The notes under the pieces: model-generated
Told to the model about the DNA's origin: nothing
The model's database searches: none
The model's input: the letters and a program-made list of their open reading frames with translations, nothing else
Shown here: one piece after another, positions 8,450-17,776 of the stretch
How the letters are laid out: every line of letters begins with the position of its first letter
Position numbering within the stretch: position 1 is the first letter of the stretch
Assembly (NCBI RefSeq): GCF_016793825.1
Contig: NZ_JAEULM010000050.1
Span: 1-64,000, forward strand
Source of the DNA: Sphingopyxis sp.
Lineage (GTDB): Bacteria > Pseudomonadota > Alphaproteobacteria > Sphingomonadales > Sphingomonadaceae
Length of the DNA stretch: 64,000 bases
Direction: 5' to 3'
Translations under genes and position numbers: made by a program

Positions 8450-9939
8450 CAGACATCGAACCGGCGGCGCCTCCCCCGGCGCCGGTCGATATCCCTTACG
8501 CCTTTGCCCGCAGCCATGGGGTGGTGATTGCTCTCGATGGCGACGGCCGCTGGCTGGCTACTCTCCGTGAGGGGAGCGATCCCGCGGTTCTGATCGAAGT
8601 GAAGCGTTATCTCGCGCAGTCGATCTGCGTCGCGACGGCGGGTGCAGCCGATTTCGATCGCCTGCTGTCCGATCACTATGCCGTCGACGCCTCGGCCGCC
8701 GCGATGGCGGGGTCGCTCGACGGTAACGACATCGACTTCAGCCTGCCCAGTGCAGAGGATCTGCTCGATAGCGCCGACGACGCGCCGGCCATCCGCCTGA
8801 TCAACGCGATCATAGCGGAGGCGGTGCGGCAGGGGGTCAGCGATATCCATATCGAACCCTATGAGAGCGGGCTCGTCGTGCGCATGCGCACCGACGGCGT
8901 CCTGCGCGAGCATCTGCGCATGCCGCCGCACGTCGCGCCGGTGGTGGTGAGCCGCATCAAGGTGATGGCGCGGCTCGACATCGCCGAACGCCGGGTGCCG
9001 CAGGATGGTCGCATCGGCCTGACGCTCGCGGGCAAGGGGGTCGATGTCCGCGTGTCCACGCTGCCCAGCCGTGCCGGCGAACGGGTCGTGATGCGTATTC
9101 TCGACAAGGATGCGGCAGGGATCGATTTCGACGTTCTTGGCCTGTCGGGAGAGGCCGACCGCTTCCTGCGCGAAGCGCTGGCCGAACCCAATGGCATCAT
9201 CCTCGTCACGGGCCCGACCGGGTCGGGCAAGACGACGACGCTCTATGCGGCGCTCAAACAGCTCAACGACGGGCGGCGCAACATCCTGACCGTGGAGGAC
9301 CCTGTCGAATATGCCGTCGACGGCGTCGGCCAGACACAGGTGAACAACAAGGTGGGGCTCGACTTTGCGGCCGGTCTGCGCGCGATCCTGCGGCAGGACC
9401 CCGATGTGGTGATGGTCGGCGAAATCCGCGACCGCGAAACCGCCGATATTGCGGTGCAGGCCTCGCTGACCGGCCACCTGGTTCTCTCGACGGTCCACAC
9501 CAACGACGCGGTCGGCGCGATCACGCGCCTCAAGGACCTGAAGGTCGAGCCTTTCCTGCTCGCCTCGACGCTGCGCGCGGTGATCGCCCAGCGCCTCGTT
9601 CGCAGGCTTTGCGAAAACTGCCGCGAGCCGGTTCAGGCGGACAATAGCGTCGCGGCCGTGCTCGGGCTGGATATCGGCACGGTGATCTGGCGCCCGAAAG
9701 GGTGCGACCAGTGCGGCGGCACAGGCTTCAAAGGGCGGGTGGGCGTGTTCGAAGCGATCAAGGTCGATGAAACCGTGCGCCGCTATATCTATGCCGGCGG
9801 CGATGAGGCCATGATCGCGAAACATGCGTTCCTGAAAGCGCCGACGCTCGCTTCGGCGGCGCGTGCGATGGTCGCCAAGGGTTTGACGACGCCCGAAGAA
9901 GCGATCCGCATTGCGCGGCGCGAGGATGTCGATGCCTGA
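8446..9939 (+). CDS. gspE: Type II secretion ATPase GspE
   Basis: A 497-residue cytoplasmic AAA-type ATPase that powers pseudopilus assembly. The Walker A motif GPTGSGKTT lies at 256-264, the Walker B region DPDVVMVGEIRD at 318-327, with Asp and His boxes between (TVEDPVE, TGHLVLSTVHTND). A four-cysteine zinc motif is present: C389/C392 and C420/C423. The start is GTG at 8446, overlapping the gspD stop by four bases. The N-terminal domain is short but adequate for docking to GspL. Confidence 0.95.
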   Translation: MTDIEPAAPPPAPVDIPYAFARSHGVVIALDGDGRWLATLREGSDPAVLIEVKRYLAQSICVATAGAADFDRLLSDHYAVDASAAAMAGSLDGNDIDFSLPSAEDLLDSADDAPAIRLINAIIAEAVRQGVSDIHIEPYESGLVVRMRTDGVLREHLRMPPHVAPVVVSRIKVMARLDIAERRVPQDGRIGLTLAGKGVDVRVSTLPSRAGERVVMRILDKDAAGIDFDVLGLSGEADRFLREALAEPNGIILVTGPTGSGKTTTLYAALKQLNDGRRNILTVEDPVEYAVDGVGQTQVNNKVGLDFAAGLRAILRQDPDVVMVGEIRDRETADIAVQASLTGHLVLSTVHTNDAVGAITRLKDLKVEPFLLASTLRAVIAQRLVRRLCENCREPVQADNSVAAVLGLDIGTVIWRPKGCDQCGGTGFKGRVGVFEAIKVDETVRRYIYAGGDEAMIAKHAFLKAPTLASAARAMVAKGLTTPEEAIRIARREDVDA

Positions 9940-11149
9940 CTATCGCTATGTGGCGATCGATCCGCAGGGCCGCGAGCGGCAGGGACGGCTGACCGCCGCG
10001 AACGATGATGCTGCCCGCGCCGATCTCGTCCGGCGCAGATTTCACATCGTCACGGTCGAGGAGGCCGGAGCAAAGCCGGCGAGTGGCCGCAGCCTGCTTG
10101 CCTTCCGCTCAAGCAGGTTGACCCGCAAGGAACTCGCGCTGTTCACGCGCCAGCTCGCGACGCTTGTGGAGGTGGCGCCGCTGGAAGAGGCGCTGCGCAC
10201 GCTGATGCGCCAGAGCGAGGCCGAGAGCGCACGCGCGATCATCGGCGACGTACACGCGGGTTTGCTCGAAGGCCGACGGCTCGCCGATGCGATGGCGCGC
10301 CAGCCGGGCAGCTTTCCCCCGCTCTATCGCGCGATGGTCGCGGCGGGTGAAACGACCGGCAGCCTGACGACGATCCTGGCCCGTCTGGCTGACCTGCTCG
10401 AGCGGCAGGCCGAGGTGCGCGGCAAGCTGATCGCCGCGCTTGCTTACCCGATTGTGCTCGCGGTCGTCGCGATCGGTGTGGTGACCGCCCTGATGATCTT
10501 TGTCGTACCGCGCGTCGTCGAGCAGTTCACCGATGTCGGGCAGCAACTGCCGTTCCTGACCCGCGCCGTCATCGCAATATCGGGCTTTGCGGCGGGCTGG
10601 TGGTGGTTGATCGGCTTATTCTTGGCCGCCACCACCTTCGGATGGGTCACGGCGATGCGCCGTCCGGCATTCAAGGCCGCGGTCGATGCCCGGCTGCTAC
10701 GCCTGCCGCTCTTCGGCCGCCTGCTTCGCGACCTCTACGCCGCCCGCTTTGCGCGCACCCTTTCGACGATGGTGTCGAGCCGACTGCCGCTGGTCGAGGG
10801 GCTTCGCCTGACGCTCCCGACGATCCGAAACGCGGCATTGGCGTCAGCAACCGCAGGTATTGTCGATCAGGTGCGCGCAGGCGGCAGCCTGTCGGCCGCG
10901 CTCCGCGATGCGGGCGTCTTTCCGCCGCTGCTGGTCTATATGACCGCGAGCGGCGAAAGCGCGGGGCGGCTCGAACAGATGCTTGAGCGTGCGGCCGATT
11001 ATCTCGAACGCGAATTCGACCGTTTTACCGCCGCATCGATGGCGCTTCTCGAACCTGTCATAATTGTCGTTATGGGGTCGTGCGTCGCGCTTATCATTCT
11101 CTCGATCCTGCTTCCGATCCTCCAGTTGCAGAACCTTGCAGGTCTATAA
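9932..11149 (+). CDS. gspF: Type II secretion platform protein GspF
   Basis: A 405-residue polytopic inner-membrane protein, the core of the pseudopilus assembly platform. Two GspF/PilC domains are present: LFTRQLATLVEVAPLEEAL near 67-85 and ARTLSTMVSSRLPLVEGL near 270-290. Three hydrophobic segments lie at about 170-195, 215-240 and near the C-terminus (VIIVVMGSCVALIILSILLPIL). The ATG at 9932 is preferred because GAGG lies 6 bases upstream; an in-frame ATG at 9926 is the alternative. It overlaps gspE by 8 bases. Confidence 0.93.
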   Translation: MPDYRYVAIDPQGRERQGRLTAANDDAARADLVRRRFHIVTVEEAGAKPASGRSLLAFRSSRLTRKELALFTRQLATLVEVAPLEEALRTLMRQSEAESARAIIGDVHAGLLEGRRLADAMARQPGSFPPLYRAMVAAGETTGSLTTILARLADLLERQAEVRGKLIAALAYPIVLAVVAIGVVTALMIFVVPRVVEQFTDVGQQLPFLTRAVIAISGFAAGWWWLIGLFLAATTFGWVTAMRRPAFKAAVDARLLRLPLFGRLLRDLYAARFARTLSTMVSSRLPLVEGLRLTLPTIRNAALASATAGIVDQVRAGGSLSAALRDAGVFPPLLVYMTASGESAGRLEQMLERAADYLEREFDRFTAASMALLEPVIIVVMGSCVALIILSILLPILQLQNLAGL

Positions 11150-11153
11150 TATC

Positions 11154-11642
11154 ATGTCGCTTATGCAGCTCTTCCTTCGCCTGATCCTCGACCCTTCGCG
11201 TCCCACCGGGGCGCGTCGCAAACGCGACGAGCGGGGTTTCACGCTGACCGAACTGATGGTCGTCATCTTCATTATCGGGCTGCTCGCCACCGTGGTGATG
11301 ATCAACGTCCTGCCCGCGCAGGACAAGGCGCTGGTGACCAAGGCGAAGACCGATATCGCGACGCTCGAGGGCGCGCTCGAACAATATCGGCTCGACAATC
11401 TCGTCTATCCGGCGACGACCGACGGGCTCAATGCGCTCGTGACCGCGCCGCCGGCGCTGGCGCAACCCGAACGCTATCGCCGCGGTGGCTATATCAAGAA
11501 GTTGCCGAGCGATCCCTGGGGGCGCCCCTATAATTATCAAGCTCCCGCTGCGAACGGAAAGGCGTTCGACGTCTGGTCGCTGGGGGCTGACGGGGCGCCG
11601 GGCGGAACCGACGACAATGCCGACATCCACGGAGAGGGTTGA
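11154..11642 (+). CDS. gspG: Major pseudopilin GspG
   Basis: A 162-residue major pseudopilin. The prepilin site is G28^FTLTE with Glu at +5, followed by the hydrophobic helix LMVVIFIIGLLATVVMINVLP. The C-terminal domain has the GspG signature YPATTDGLNALV and the calcium-loop region (DPWGRPYNYQ, LGADGAPGGTDDNADI). The leader of 28 residues before the cleavage site is long for the family; the only later in-frame start is at 11163, which would still leave 25. Substrate of GspO, assembled by GspE/GspF. Confidence 0.94.
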   Translation: MSLMQLFLRLILDPSRPTGARRKRDERGFTLTELMVVIFIIGLLATVVMINVLPAQDKALVTKAKTDIATLEGALEQYRLDNLVYPATTDGLNALVTAPPALAQPERYRRGGYIKKLPSDPWGRPYNYQAPAANGKAFDVWSLGADGAPGGTDDNADIHGEG

Positions 11643-12093
11643 GCGGCGCTTCGGCGAACGCGGCTTCACGCTCGTCGAACTGATGGTCGTGCTGGCGATC
11701 ATGGCGCTTGCCGCGACGGTCGTTGTGCTCACGATTCCCGGCGAGGAGCGGACGGTGCGTAGCGAGGCGGACCGGCTCGCGGCACGCCTAGCCGCCGCGC
11801 GCGATATCGCGGTGATCGAAGGACGCAGCGTTTCGGTCAATTTCGTGCCGTCGGGATATGGGTTCGAACGCCGGGTCGAAGGCGCATGGCAGCCGCTTCC
11901 CGGACGCCCTTTCGAACAGCGAAACTGGCCGGGCGGCGTTCGGTTCGTATCGGGCGACGGTCAGGCTGCGGCGCGCATCCTCTTCGACCGCGTCGGCACA
12001 ACCGCGACTCCGCAGACCCTTGTGCTGTCGGGCGGCGACGCGCGCGAGATCGTGCGCGTGTCGGCGATGGGAGAGGTCAGCCGTGGGCAGTGA
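11617..12093 (+). CDS. gspH: Minor pseudopilin GspH
   Basis: A 158-residue minor pseudopilin. The prepilin site is G16^FTLVE, followed by LMVVLAIMALAATVVVLTIPG. The soluble domain is beta-rich, as in GspH/FimT. The chosen ATG lies inside the end of gspG, giving a 26-base overlap, and it has no strong ribosome site, which suggests translational coupling. No nearer in-frame start exists before the cleavage site. Confidence 0.88.
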   Translation: MPTSTERVERRFGERGFTLVELMVVLAIMALAATVVVLTIPGEERTVRSEADRLAARLAAARDIAVIEGRSVSVNFVPSGYGFERRVEGAWQPLPGRPFEQRNWPGGVRFVSGDGQAAARILFDRVGTTATPQTLVLSGGDAREIVRVSAMGEVSRGQ

Positions 12094-12460
12094 CCCGCCC
12101 CGGTCTCGCGAAGGCGGCTTCACGCTGCTGGAAATGCTGGTCGCGCTCAGCATCATCAGCATCGCGGCACTGACGCTCGTCCGCCTCGACGCCTATGCGG
12201 TGCGCACCGCGGGCGATCTTGACGAAAGCACGATGGCGGGAATCGTCGCGCAGAACCGCGCGGTCGAACTCTGGACCGATCCGGCGCCGCCCACCATCGG
12301 CGCCAGCGCGAGCAGCGTCGCCAATGCCGGACGCAATTGGCGTATCGAGCAGCGGGTGGCGAAGACCGCCGATGACAGCCTGCTGCGTGTCGATCTGCTT
12401 GTCCGTCCGGAGAGCGGAAACGGGCAGGCCGCGCTCACGATCATCAGGCCGTCGCGATGA
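12083..12460 (+). CDS. gspI: Minor pseudopilin GspI
   Basis: A 125-residue minor pseudopilin with the site G12^FTLLE and helix MLVALSIISIAALTLVRLDAYA. GspI forms the tip complex with GspJ and GspK. It starts with GTG (12083) after GAGAGG and overlaps gspH by 11 bases. Its stop overlaps the gspJ start as ATGA. The region RNWRIEQRV and C-terminal beta-strands fit the family, and length is normal. Confidence 0.9.
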   Translation: MGSDPPRSREGGFTLLEMLVALSIISIAALTLVRLDAYAVRTAGDLDESTMAGIVAQNRAVELWTDPAPPTIGASASSVANAGRNWRIEQRVAKTADDSLLRVDLLVRPESGNGQAALTIIRPSR

Positions 12461-13071
12461 AGGACGAGCGCGGCTTCACTCTCGTGGAAATGCTCGTCGC
12501 GCTGTCGATCTTCGCGGTGATCGCCGCGATGGGCGTTACCCTGCTGCGCACCAGCGTCGATACGCAGGACGCCGTGCAGGCGCGCCTCAAGGGCATGAGC
12601 GGGATCAATCGTCTTCGGGCCGTGATGGCCAATGATCTTGCACAGGCAGTGCAGCGTTCGACGCGCGGACAGGCGGGCGAGCCGGTTCCGGCCTTCGTCG
12701 GCTCGTCGACCGGCTTTGCGTTGGTCCATGCCGGTGCCGCGCCCTTCGACGGCAACCCGCGCCCCGCCGTCGAGCGTGTCGGGTATGCGATGACCGGCGG
12801 CGAATGGCGCCGCGCGGTGCAGCCGATGCTCGATGGCACGGCGCTGCCCGATGGCGACCGACTGATTGGCGACGTAACGGCCGCAGCGGTGCGCTACCGC
12901 GACGACAAGGGCGATTGGGCCGAAAGCTGGACGAGCGAGCCGGGCGACCGGTTGCCGCGCGCCGTCGAAGTGCGATTGACCCGCGCCGGCCGCGCCTCGC
13001 TGACGATGCTGTTTCTGACCGGACCGACGCCGCCGCCGCCGCCGTTGGTTGCTGCCGGGCCGCAGCCATGA
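12457..13071 (+). CDS. gspJ: Minor pseudopilin GspJ
   Basis: A 204-residue minor pseudopilin with a short leader (site G6^FTLVE) and helix MLVALSIFAVIAAMGVTLL. The fold signature R-x-M-A-x-D-L (RLRAVMANDLAQAV) and VERVGYAMTGGEWRR correspond to the GspJ soluble domain. A Pro-rich C-terminal tail is slightly longer than usual. It overlaps gspI and gspK by ATGA, so all pseudopilin genes are translationally linked. Confidence 0.9.
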   Translation: MKDERGFTLVEMLVALSIFAVIAAMGVTLLRTSVDTQDAVQARLKGMSGINRLRAVMANDLAQAVQRSTRGQAGEPVPAFVGSSTGFALVHAGAAPFDGNPRPAVERVGYAMTGGEWRRAVQPMLDGTALPDGDRLIGDVTAAAVRYRDDKGDWAESWTSEPGDRLPRAVEVRLTRAGRASLTMLFLTGPTPPPPPLVAAGPQP

Positions 13072-14075
13072 CGCGCCGGCGTGAAAACGAACGCGGAGCG
13101 GCGCTGCTCACCGTGCTGCTCCTCGTCGCGGTGATGGCGGTGATCGCGGCCACGGCGCTCGACCGGCTGACGCTGGCGACGCGGATCGCCGGCAGCGCGG
13201 CGACGGTCGATCAGGGGCGCGCTTATACGTTCGCGGCCGAACAGATCGCGCTGCGCCGCGTATCCAGCCTCGTGTCGCGCGACACCGCCCGGCTGACGCT
13301 GACCGGCGACTGGCTGGGCCGGGATTTCATCCTGCCGCTGCCGGGCGGGCAGGGGCGGGCACGGCTCACCGATGCGAACAATTGCTTCAACCTCAACAGC
13401 CTCGCCGCCGAAGTGACACCGGGCAAATTCAGCCAGCGGTCGGGGGCGGTGGGCCAGTTTGTCGAATTGATGAAGCTGGTCGGCGTTGCCGACGGACAGG
13501 CGCAGCAGATTGCCGGAGCGGCCGCCGACTGGATCGACAGCGACAGCAACGATGGCCCGCTTGGCGCGGAAGACGATGTCTATCGTGCAATGCCGGCAAG
13601 CTATCTCGCTGCCAACCGCAAGATGGTCGATGTCAGCGAACTTCGCGCCGTTCGCGGGATGACGCCGAAGATCTATGCGCAGCTCAAACCATGGATATGC
13701 GTGCTGCCCGTCGCCGAGCCGGTAAAGCTCAACGTCAATACGCTGACGCCCGAGCAGGCGCCGCTGATCGCGATGCTGCTGCCTGGACAGATCAGCCTTT
13801 CCGCAGCGCGGGCGGCGCTGGCGGTGCGGCCTGCGGGCGGCTATGGCAGCAGCGTGCGATTCTGGGAGGGACGGGCGTTCGAAGGGCTCGACCCCCCTCA
13901 GGACGTCGCCGAGCAGGCCGGCGTGAACAGCCGATGGTTTGCGCTGACGACCAACGTGACGATGGGGGACGGGGTTTTGACGGCTAGATCGCTCATCGAC
14001 GCCCAAGGCGGCGCGGCCGGAGCCGGGCAGGCGGCACCAGCGATCGTCCGCCGCGATTGGGGCGACGTCGACTGA
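13068..14075 (+). CDS. gspK: Minor pseudopilin GspK
   Basis: A 335-residue tip pseudopilin, the largest of the set. The prepilin site is G10^AALLT; the missing Glu at +5 is normal for GspK and allows it to cap the pseudopilus. The alpha-domain inserted in the pilin fold is visible: DANNCFNLNSL, AAADWIDSDSNDGPLGAEDDVY and DVSELRAVRGM. The ATG at 13068 overlaps the gspJ stop; one base separates its stop from gspL. Confidence 0.92.
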   Translation: MTRRRENERGAALLTVLLLVAVMAVIAATALDRLTLATRIAGSAATVDQGRAYTFAAEQIALRRVSSLVSRDTARLTLTGDWLGRDFILPLPGGQGRARLTDANNCFNLNSLAAEVTPGKFSQRSGAVGQFVELMKLVGVADGQAQQIAGAAADWIDSDSNDGPLGAEDDVYRAMPASYLAANRKMVDVSELRAVRGMTPKIYAQLKPWICVLPVAEPVKLNVNTLTPEQAPLIAMLLPGQISLSAARAALAVRPAGGYGSSVRFWEGRAFEGLDPPQDVAEQAGVNSRWFALTTNVTMGDGVLTARSLIDAQGGAAGAGQAAPAIVRRDWGDVD

Positions 14076-14076
14076 C

Positions 14077-15219
14077 ATGGGGCATGTCTTGCTTCTCTGG
14101 CTGCCGCGCGTGGCGGCGCTTTCGGGTAACGAGGAAGCGCGTCCGGCATGGCTTCGCGTCGATGACGGCGTGATCGTCGATTCGGGGCAGGATGACGGTT
14201 GGGTCGATACGTGGGAGACGTCACGCGGCGATATCGACAACCGGCTGATTGCTCTGGCGCCCGCAGCCGACGTGCCGATGCACTGGCGTTACTATCCCGA
14301 CGCGCCGCCAGCGCAGGCGGCCGCCGCGGCGCGCATCGATACGATCAGGGATAGCCTTGGCGACTCCGCGGCGCTGCATATCGTCGCGGGCCAGCCTGCG
14401 GTAGCCGGGCAGGCCGTCCCTGTCGCCGTGACGACGCACGCCGCCATGACGGCGTGGACCGACTGGCTGACGACGCGCGGACTGTCCGCTGCCGCGATCG
14501 TTCCGTCGGCGGCGATCGTGCCACCGCCTGATTCCGAAGCGCTTTGGGTTGCCGAGGTGGGCGGAGAGGCAATCGTCCGTACCGCCGATCGCGCCTTCCT
14601 GTCGGATCCCGAAATCGACCGACTGATCGCGGGCGAACGGTCGATCGCGCCGCTCGATGCGGCACAGATGCGCGATTCACTGTTGCTTTCGCTTGCGGCG
14701 CCTCCGCTTGACCTGTTGAGTGGCGCGTGGAAGCCCAAGCATGGCTGGGTGGTCGATGCCGGGCTGCTGCGTCTTGCGAAGCGTTTGCTGGTCGCGCTCG
14801 TGATCGTCAGCCTGTTGATCCCGATCATCCATGCCGTACGCCTGGCGGCCGACACGAAGCGTGCCGACGAAGCCGCTGTCGCGATCGCGAAAAAGGCCGG
14901 CGTGATCGCCAGCGATGCGGGAACGGCAGAAGCCGAACTCGACCGCCGCCTCGCCAGCGCGGGGGGCGGCCCGCTCGCTTTCTCCGTGCCGGCTTCGGCG
15001 CTGTATGATGCGATGCGTGATGCGCCAGGCGTGTCGTTGAAAACGCTGGCGCACCGGGTCGACGGCACGCTGACGACCACCCTCGCGGCGCCGCGCGTTG
15101 ATGATATCAATCAGGTGCTGCTTGCTCTGCAAGCGCGCGGTTACCGCATTACGGCGCAGCCGATGGCAGGCGCCGACGGACAGCAGATGGCCAATGTAAC
15201 CATCCGGGCGGTACCATGA
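14077..15219 (+). CDS. gspL: Type II secretion protein GspL
   Basis: A 380-residue bitopic inner-membrane protein. The N-terminal cytoplasmic half has an actin-like fold that docks GspE. One membrane helix lies at about 240-262 (LLVALVIVSLLIPIIHAV). The periplasmic ferredoxin-like domain is near 300-380 (FSVPASALYDAMRDAPGVSLKTL and DDINQVLLALQARGY). Length is normal for the family. It overlaps gspM by ATGA. Confidence 0.88.
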   Translation: MGHVLLLWLPRVAALSGNEEARPAWLRVDDGVIVDSGQDDGWVDTWETSRGDIDNRLIALAPAADVPMHWRYYPDAPPAQAAAAARIDTIRDSLGDSAALHIVAGQPAVAGQAVPVAVTTHAAMTAWTDWLTTRGLSAAAIVPSAAIVPPPDSEALWVAEVGGEAIVRTADRAFLSDPEIDRLIAGERSIAPLDAAQMRDSLLLSLAAPPLDLLSGAWKPKHGWVVDAGLLRLAKRLLVALVIVSLLIPIIHAVRLAADTKRADEAAVAIAKKAGVIASDAGTAEAELDRRLASAGGGPLAFSVPASALYDAMRDAPGVSLKTLAHRVDGTLTTTLAAPRVDDINQVLLALQARGYRITAQPMAGADGQQMANVTIRAVP

Positions 15220-15698
15220 TGGAGGGTCTGAAAAGCTGGTGGAGCGGGCTGTCGACGCGCGAGCGCTGGCTGGTCGGCGTTGCGGCTGTTCTGGCCGCCG
15301 CAGTACTGGGCTGGGCGGCTGGCAAACCGTTGCTTTCCGGGCTCTCCGATCTCGACGACCGCCACCGCGCCGCTGTCGAACGCGAAGGCCGCGTCGCTGC
15401 CAAAGTCCGGCTGCTGGCCCAGCGTCCGGCGAAATCGGTTGCGGCAGCGGTCGATGCCGTGGCGATCGACCAGTATCTCGCGCAGTCGGCCAGCGAGATC
15501 GGACTGACGCTCGACCGTAACGAGGCGCGGGGTGACCGGCAGGTGACGATCGCCATCGCCACCGCCAAGGCGCCGGTACTGACTGACTGGCTCGCCGGGC
15601 TTGAAGATCAGGGTTTCGTTGTCGATCAACTCACCATTACCCCCGCCGCTGATGGCACGGTCGGAATGACGGCCGAGCTCCGGAAGGGCGGGCGATGA
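15216..15698 (+). CDS. gspM: Type II secretion protein GspM
   Basis: A 160-residue bitopic inner-membrane protein. A short amphipathic start with the family signature STRERWLVG is followed by one membrane helix (about 19-36). A periplasmic coiled stretch and a small ferredoxin-like domain with VLTDWLAGLEDQGFVVDQLTI complete it. It pairs with GspL in the assembly platform, and overlaps gspL and gspN by four bases each. Confidence 0.88.
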   Translation: MMEGLKSWWSGLSTRERWLVGVAAVLAAAVLGWAAGKPLLSGLSDLDDRHRAAVEREGRVAAKVRLLAQRPAKSVAAAVDAVAIDQYLAQSASEIGLTLDRNEARGDRQVTIAIATAKAPVLTDWLAGLEDQGFVVDQLTITPAADGTVGMTAELRKGGR

Positions 15699-16411
15699 CC
15701 GAACGCCGACGCTGGATCGTCGCGGTTGCGCTGTTCGCGTTGCTGCTGATCGTCGCGACTTTCCCGATGCGTCTGGCGCTGTCGCTATCGGGGGCCGCCG
15801 AGGCCGGCATTGCCGCCCGCGAAATTCGGGGGTCGATCTGGTCGGGAACTTTGGTCGATGCACGGCTTGGCGCGTTGCCGCTCGGGACCGTGCGCGCCGG
15901 CCTGTCGCCGCTTGCCCTGCTTGGTGGCGGTACCGAACTTGACTTTCAGCGCGCCGACGAACGGCTGGGTGCGTTGACCGGACGTTTATATGGGAGCAGT
16001 CCGCGCGGCATGTCGGACGTTACCGGCACGGCGTCCCTCACCGCAGGACTTGGCCCGATCCCTGCCGATGTGATCCGCTTTGAAGGCGCTGCGCTGCGCT
16101 TTGACGAAAGTTGGAAATGCGTTGCGGCGGCCGGGCGCGTCCAGATCTCGGTCGCGGCACCGATCGCCGGTCTGGATCTGTCGCAGGGGCTTTCTGGGCC
16201 CCTGAGCTGCGCGGGCGGACGCGCGCAGGCGGCGCTCGCGAGCCAGTCGGGAATGGAGAGGTTGACGCTGTCGTTCGACGGCAAGGGTCATTATCGCGCG
16301 CTGTTCGCGATCAATGTCGATCGCGACCCCACCATGGCCGCCGCATTGGCGGTGCTGGGTTTCAAGCCGGGAGCGGGCGGGTTCGTGTTGGCAACCTCTG
16401 GCCGATTCTGA
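15695..16411 (+). CDS. gspN: Type II secretion protein GspN
   Basis: A 238-residue protein with one N-terminal membrane helix (about 8-28) and a periplasmic beta-rich domain. The family signature GSIWSGTL occurs near 46-53. GspN is present only in some T2SS and its role is not well defined. Its place between gspM and gspO supports the call. Two bases after its stop the GTG of gspO follows. Confidence 0.85.
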   Translation: MTERRRWIVAVALFALLLIVATFPMRLALSLSGAAEAGIAAREIRGSIWSGTLVDARLGALPLGTVRAGLSPLALLGGGTELDFQRADERLGALTGRLYGSSPRGMSDVTGTASLTAGLGPIPADVIRFEGAALRFDESWKCVAAAGRVQISVAAPIAGLDLSQGLSGPLSCAGGRAQAALASQSGMERLTLSFDGKGHYRALFAINVDRDPTMAAALAVLGFKPGAGGFVLATSGRF

Positions 16412-16412
16412 G

Positions 16413-17183
16413 GTGACGATCCTCGACGCCTTGCCCATCGGCGCGGGCGTCGGTCTGGCCGGGCTGGTCGGCCTTGTCGCCGGCAGCTTTATCGCCACGC
16501 TTGTACTGCGCTGGCCGGTAGGGCGTTCGGTTCTCGGACGGTCGGAATGCGATGGCTGCGGCCGGACGCTTCGTATCCGCGATCTGATTCCGCTGCTGTC
16601 GGCATTGCTCGCGCGCGGTTCGTGCCGGTCATGCGGAGGGCAGATCGATCCGTTTCACTGGCGGGTCGAAGCAGCAGCGGCCCTTGTCGGCGTCATCGCC
16701 CTGGCGACGCTGCCAGGAACAACGGGTTGGCTTTGGGCGCTCTTCGGCTGGCTGCTTCTTCCCCTGGCGCTGCTGGATGCACGGCATTTCTGGCTGCCTG
16801 ACAGGTTGAACGCGGCCTTGGCGGTCGTGGGGATTTTGGTCGCCGGGCCCTTGCTGGGGGCGCCGCTGATCGACCGCTGGATCGGCGCGCTTGCGGGCGG
16901 AGCGATCCTCGCAGCGATCGCATGGATTTACCGGCGAATGCGCGGGGTCGAGGGAATGGGTGGCGGCGATCCGAAACTGGTCGCGGCGGTGGGGACGTGG
17001 ATCGGATGGCAGGCGCTGCCGCTGATGCTGTTGCTGGCCAGTGTTGGCGGGATCGTCTGGGCGGTCGCCGCCCAACGAAAAGGGGACCAGACGCTCGGCG
17101 AGCGACGGGTCCCCTTCGGTCTTTTCCTGTGCACTGCGGCATGGGCCGCGGTGCCGTTATGGCCGCTGATCAGCGCGAGATGA
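16413..17183 (+). CDS. gspO: Prepilin peptidase GspO/PilD
   Basis: A 256-residue polytopic aspartic protease that cleaves and N-methylates the pseudopilins encoded just upstream. Two CxxC pairs of the cytoplasmic zinc site are present (C46/C49, C71/C74). The catalytic aspartates are D122 (LDARHFWLPD) and D186 (GGGDPKL). About seven to eight membrane segments can be seen. The GTG start at 16413 follows the gspN stop. Its last 14 bases overlap the 3' end of pal on the other strand, so the two operons converge with no terminator between them. Confidence 0.93.
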   Translation: MTILDALPIGAGVGLAGLVGLVAGSFIATLVLRWPVGRSVLGRSECDGCGRTLRIRDLIPLLSALLARGSCRSCGGQIDPFHWRVEAAAALVGVIALATLPGTTGWLWALFGWLLLPLALLDARHFWLPDRLNAALAVVGILVAGPLLGAPLIDRWIGALAGGAILAAIAWIYRRMRGVEGMGGGDPKLVAAVGTWIGWQALPLMLLLASVGGIVWAVAAQRKGDQTLGERRVPFGLFLCTAAWAAVPLWPLISAR

Positions 17184-17682
17184 CGACGGTCACCGCGCGG
17201 CGATTTTGGGCCCAGGCCTCTTCATTCGACCCGAGTGCCGCCGGGCGTTCCTTGCCATAGCTGATCACCTGAATCCGGTTTGAATCCACACCCAGCGAAG
17301 CGAGGTAATTCTTGGCTGCATTGGCGCGCCGCTCGCCCAGCGCGATGTTATAATCGCGCGTGCCGCGTTCGTCCGCATGGCCTTCCAGCGTGACGCGCAC
17401 GGCGGGATAGCGTGCCAGCCACTGTGCCTGGCTCTGCAACGTCGTCTGATCCTGTGCGTCGACATTATATTGGTCGAGATCGAAGAAGATGCGATCCGAC
17501 GAAACGTTGGCAACGAAATCCTCCTGCGATCCGGGAACGACGCCGGTTCCAGTTCCGGTGCCGGTATCGCCGCCCGATCCTTCGGGGGCCGGCGGCAGCG
17601 TATCGGGTGCTTTCTTTGCACAAGCCCCAACAGTCAGCATGGTGATCGCCGCGATCATCGCGGTTGTTTTGCGTATCGTCAT
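17170..17682 (-). CDS. pal: Peptidoglycan-associated lipoprotein Pal
   Basis: A 170-residue outer-membrane lipoprotein. Its signal peptide ends V-G-A-C with Cys21 as the lipidated residue. A Gly/Thr-rich linker follows, then the OmpA-like peptidoglycan-binding domain (about 60-168): FDLDQYNVD, the typical Pal segment LEGHADERGTRDYNIALGERRA, and NRRAVTVVI. It is the last gene of ybgC-tolQRAB-pal, 94 bases after tolB, with its own GAGGAC ribosome site. It anchors the outer membrane to the wall and binds TolB. Confidence 0.96.
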   Translation of the reverse strand: MTIRKTTAMIAAITMLTVGACAKKAPDTLPPAPEGSGGDTGTGTGTGVVPGSQEDFVANVSSDRIFFDLDQYNVDAQDQTTLQSQAQWLARYPAVRVTLEGHADERGTRDYNIALGERRANAAKNYLASLGVDSNRIQVISYGKERPAALGSNEEAWAQNRRAVTVVISR

Positions 17683-17776
17683 GGTTTCTGTCCTCTTGTT
17701 GTTGCGTCTTCAGTCGTGCGTGTACGGGATGAACCTATGTTGAACCCCGGCGGACTTCCTTTGGTTTCACCATCGT

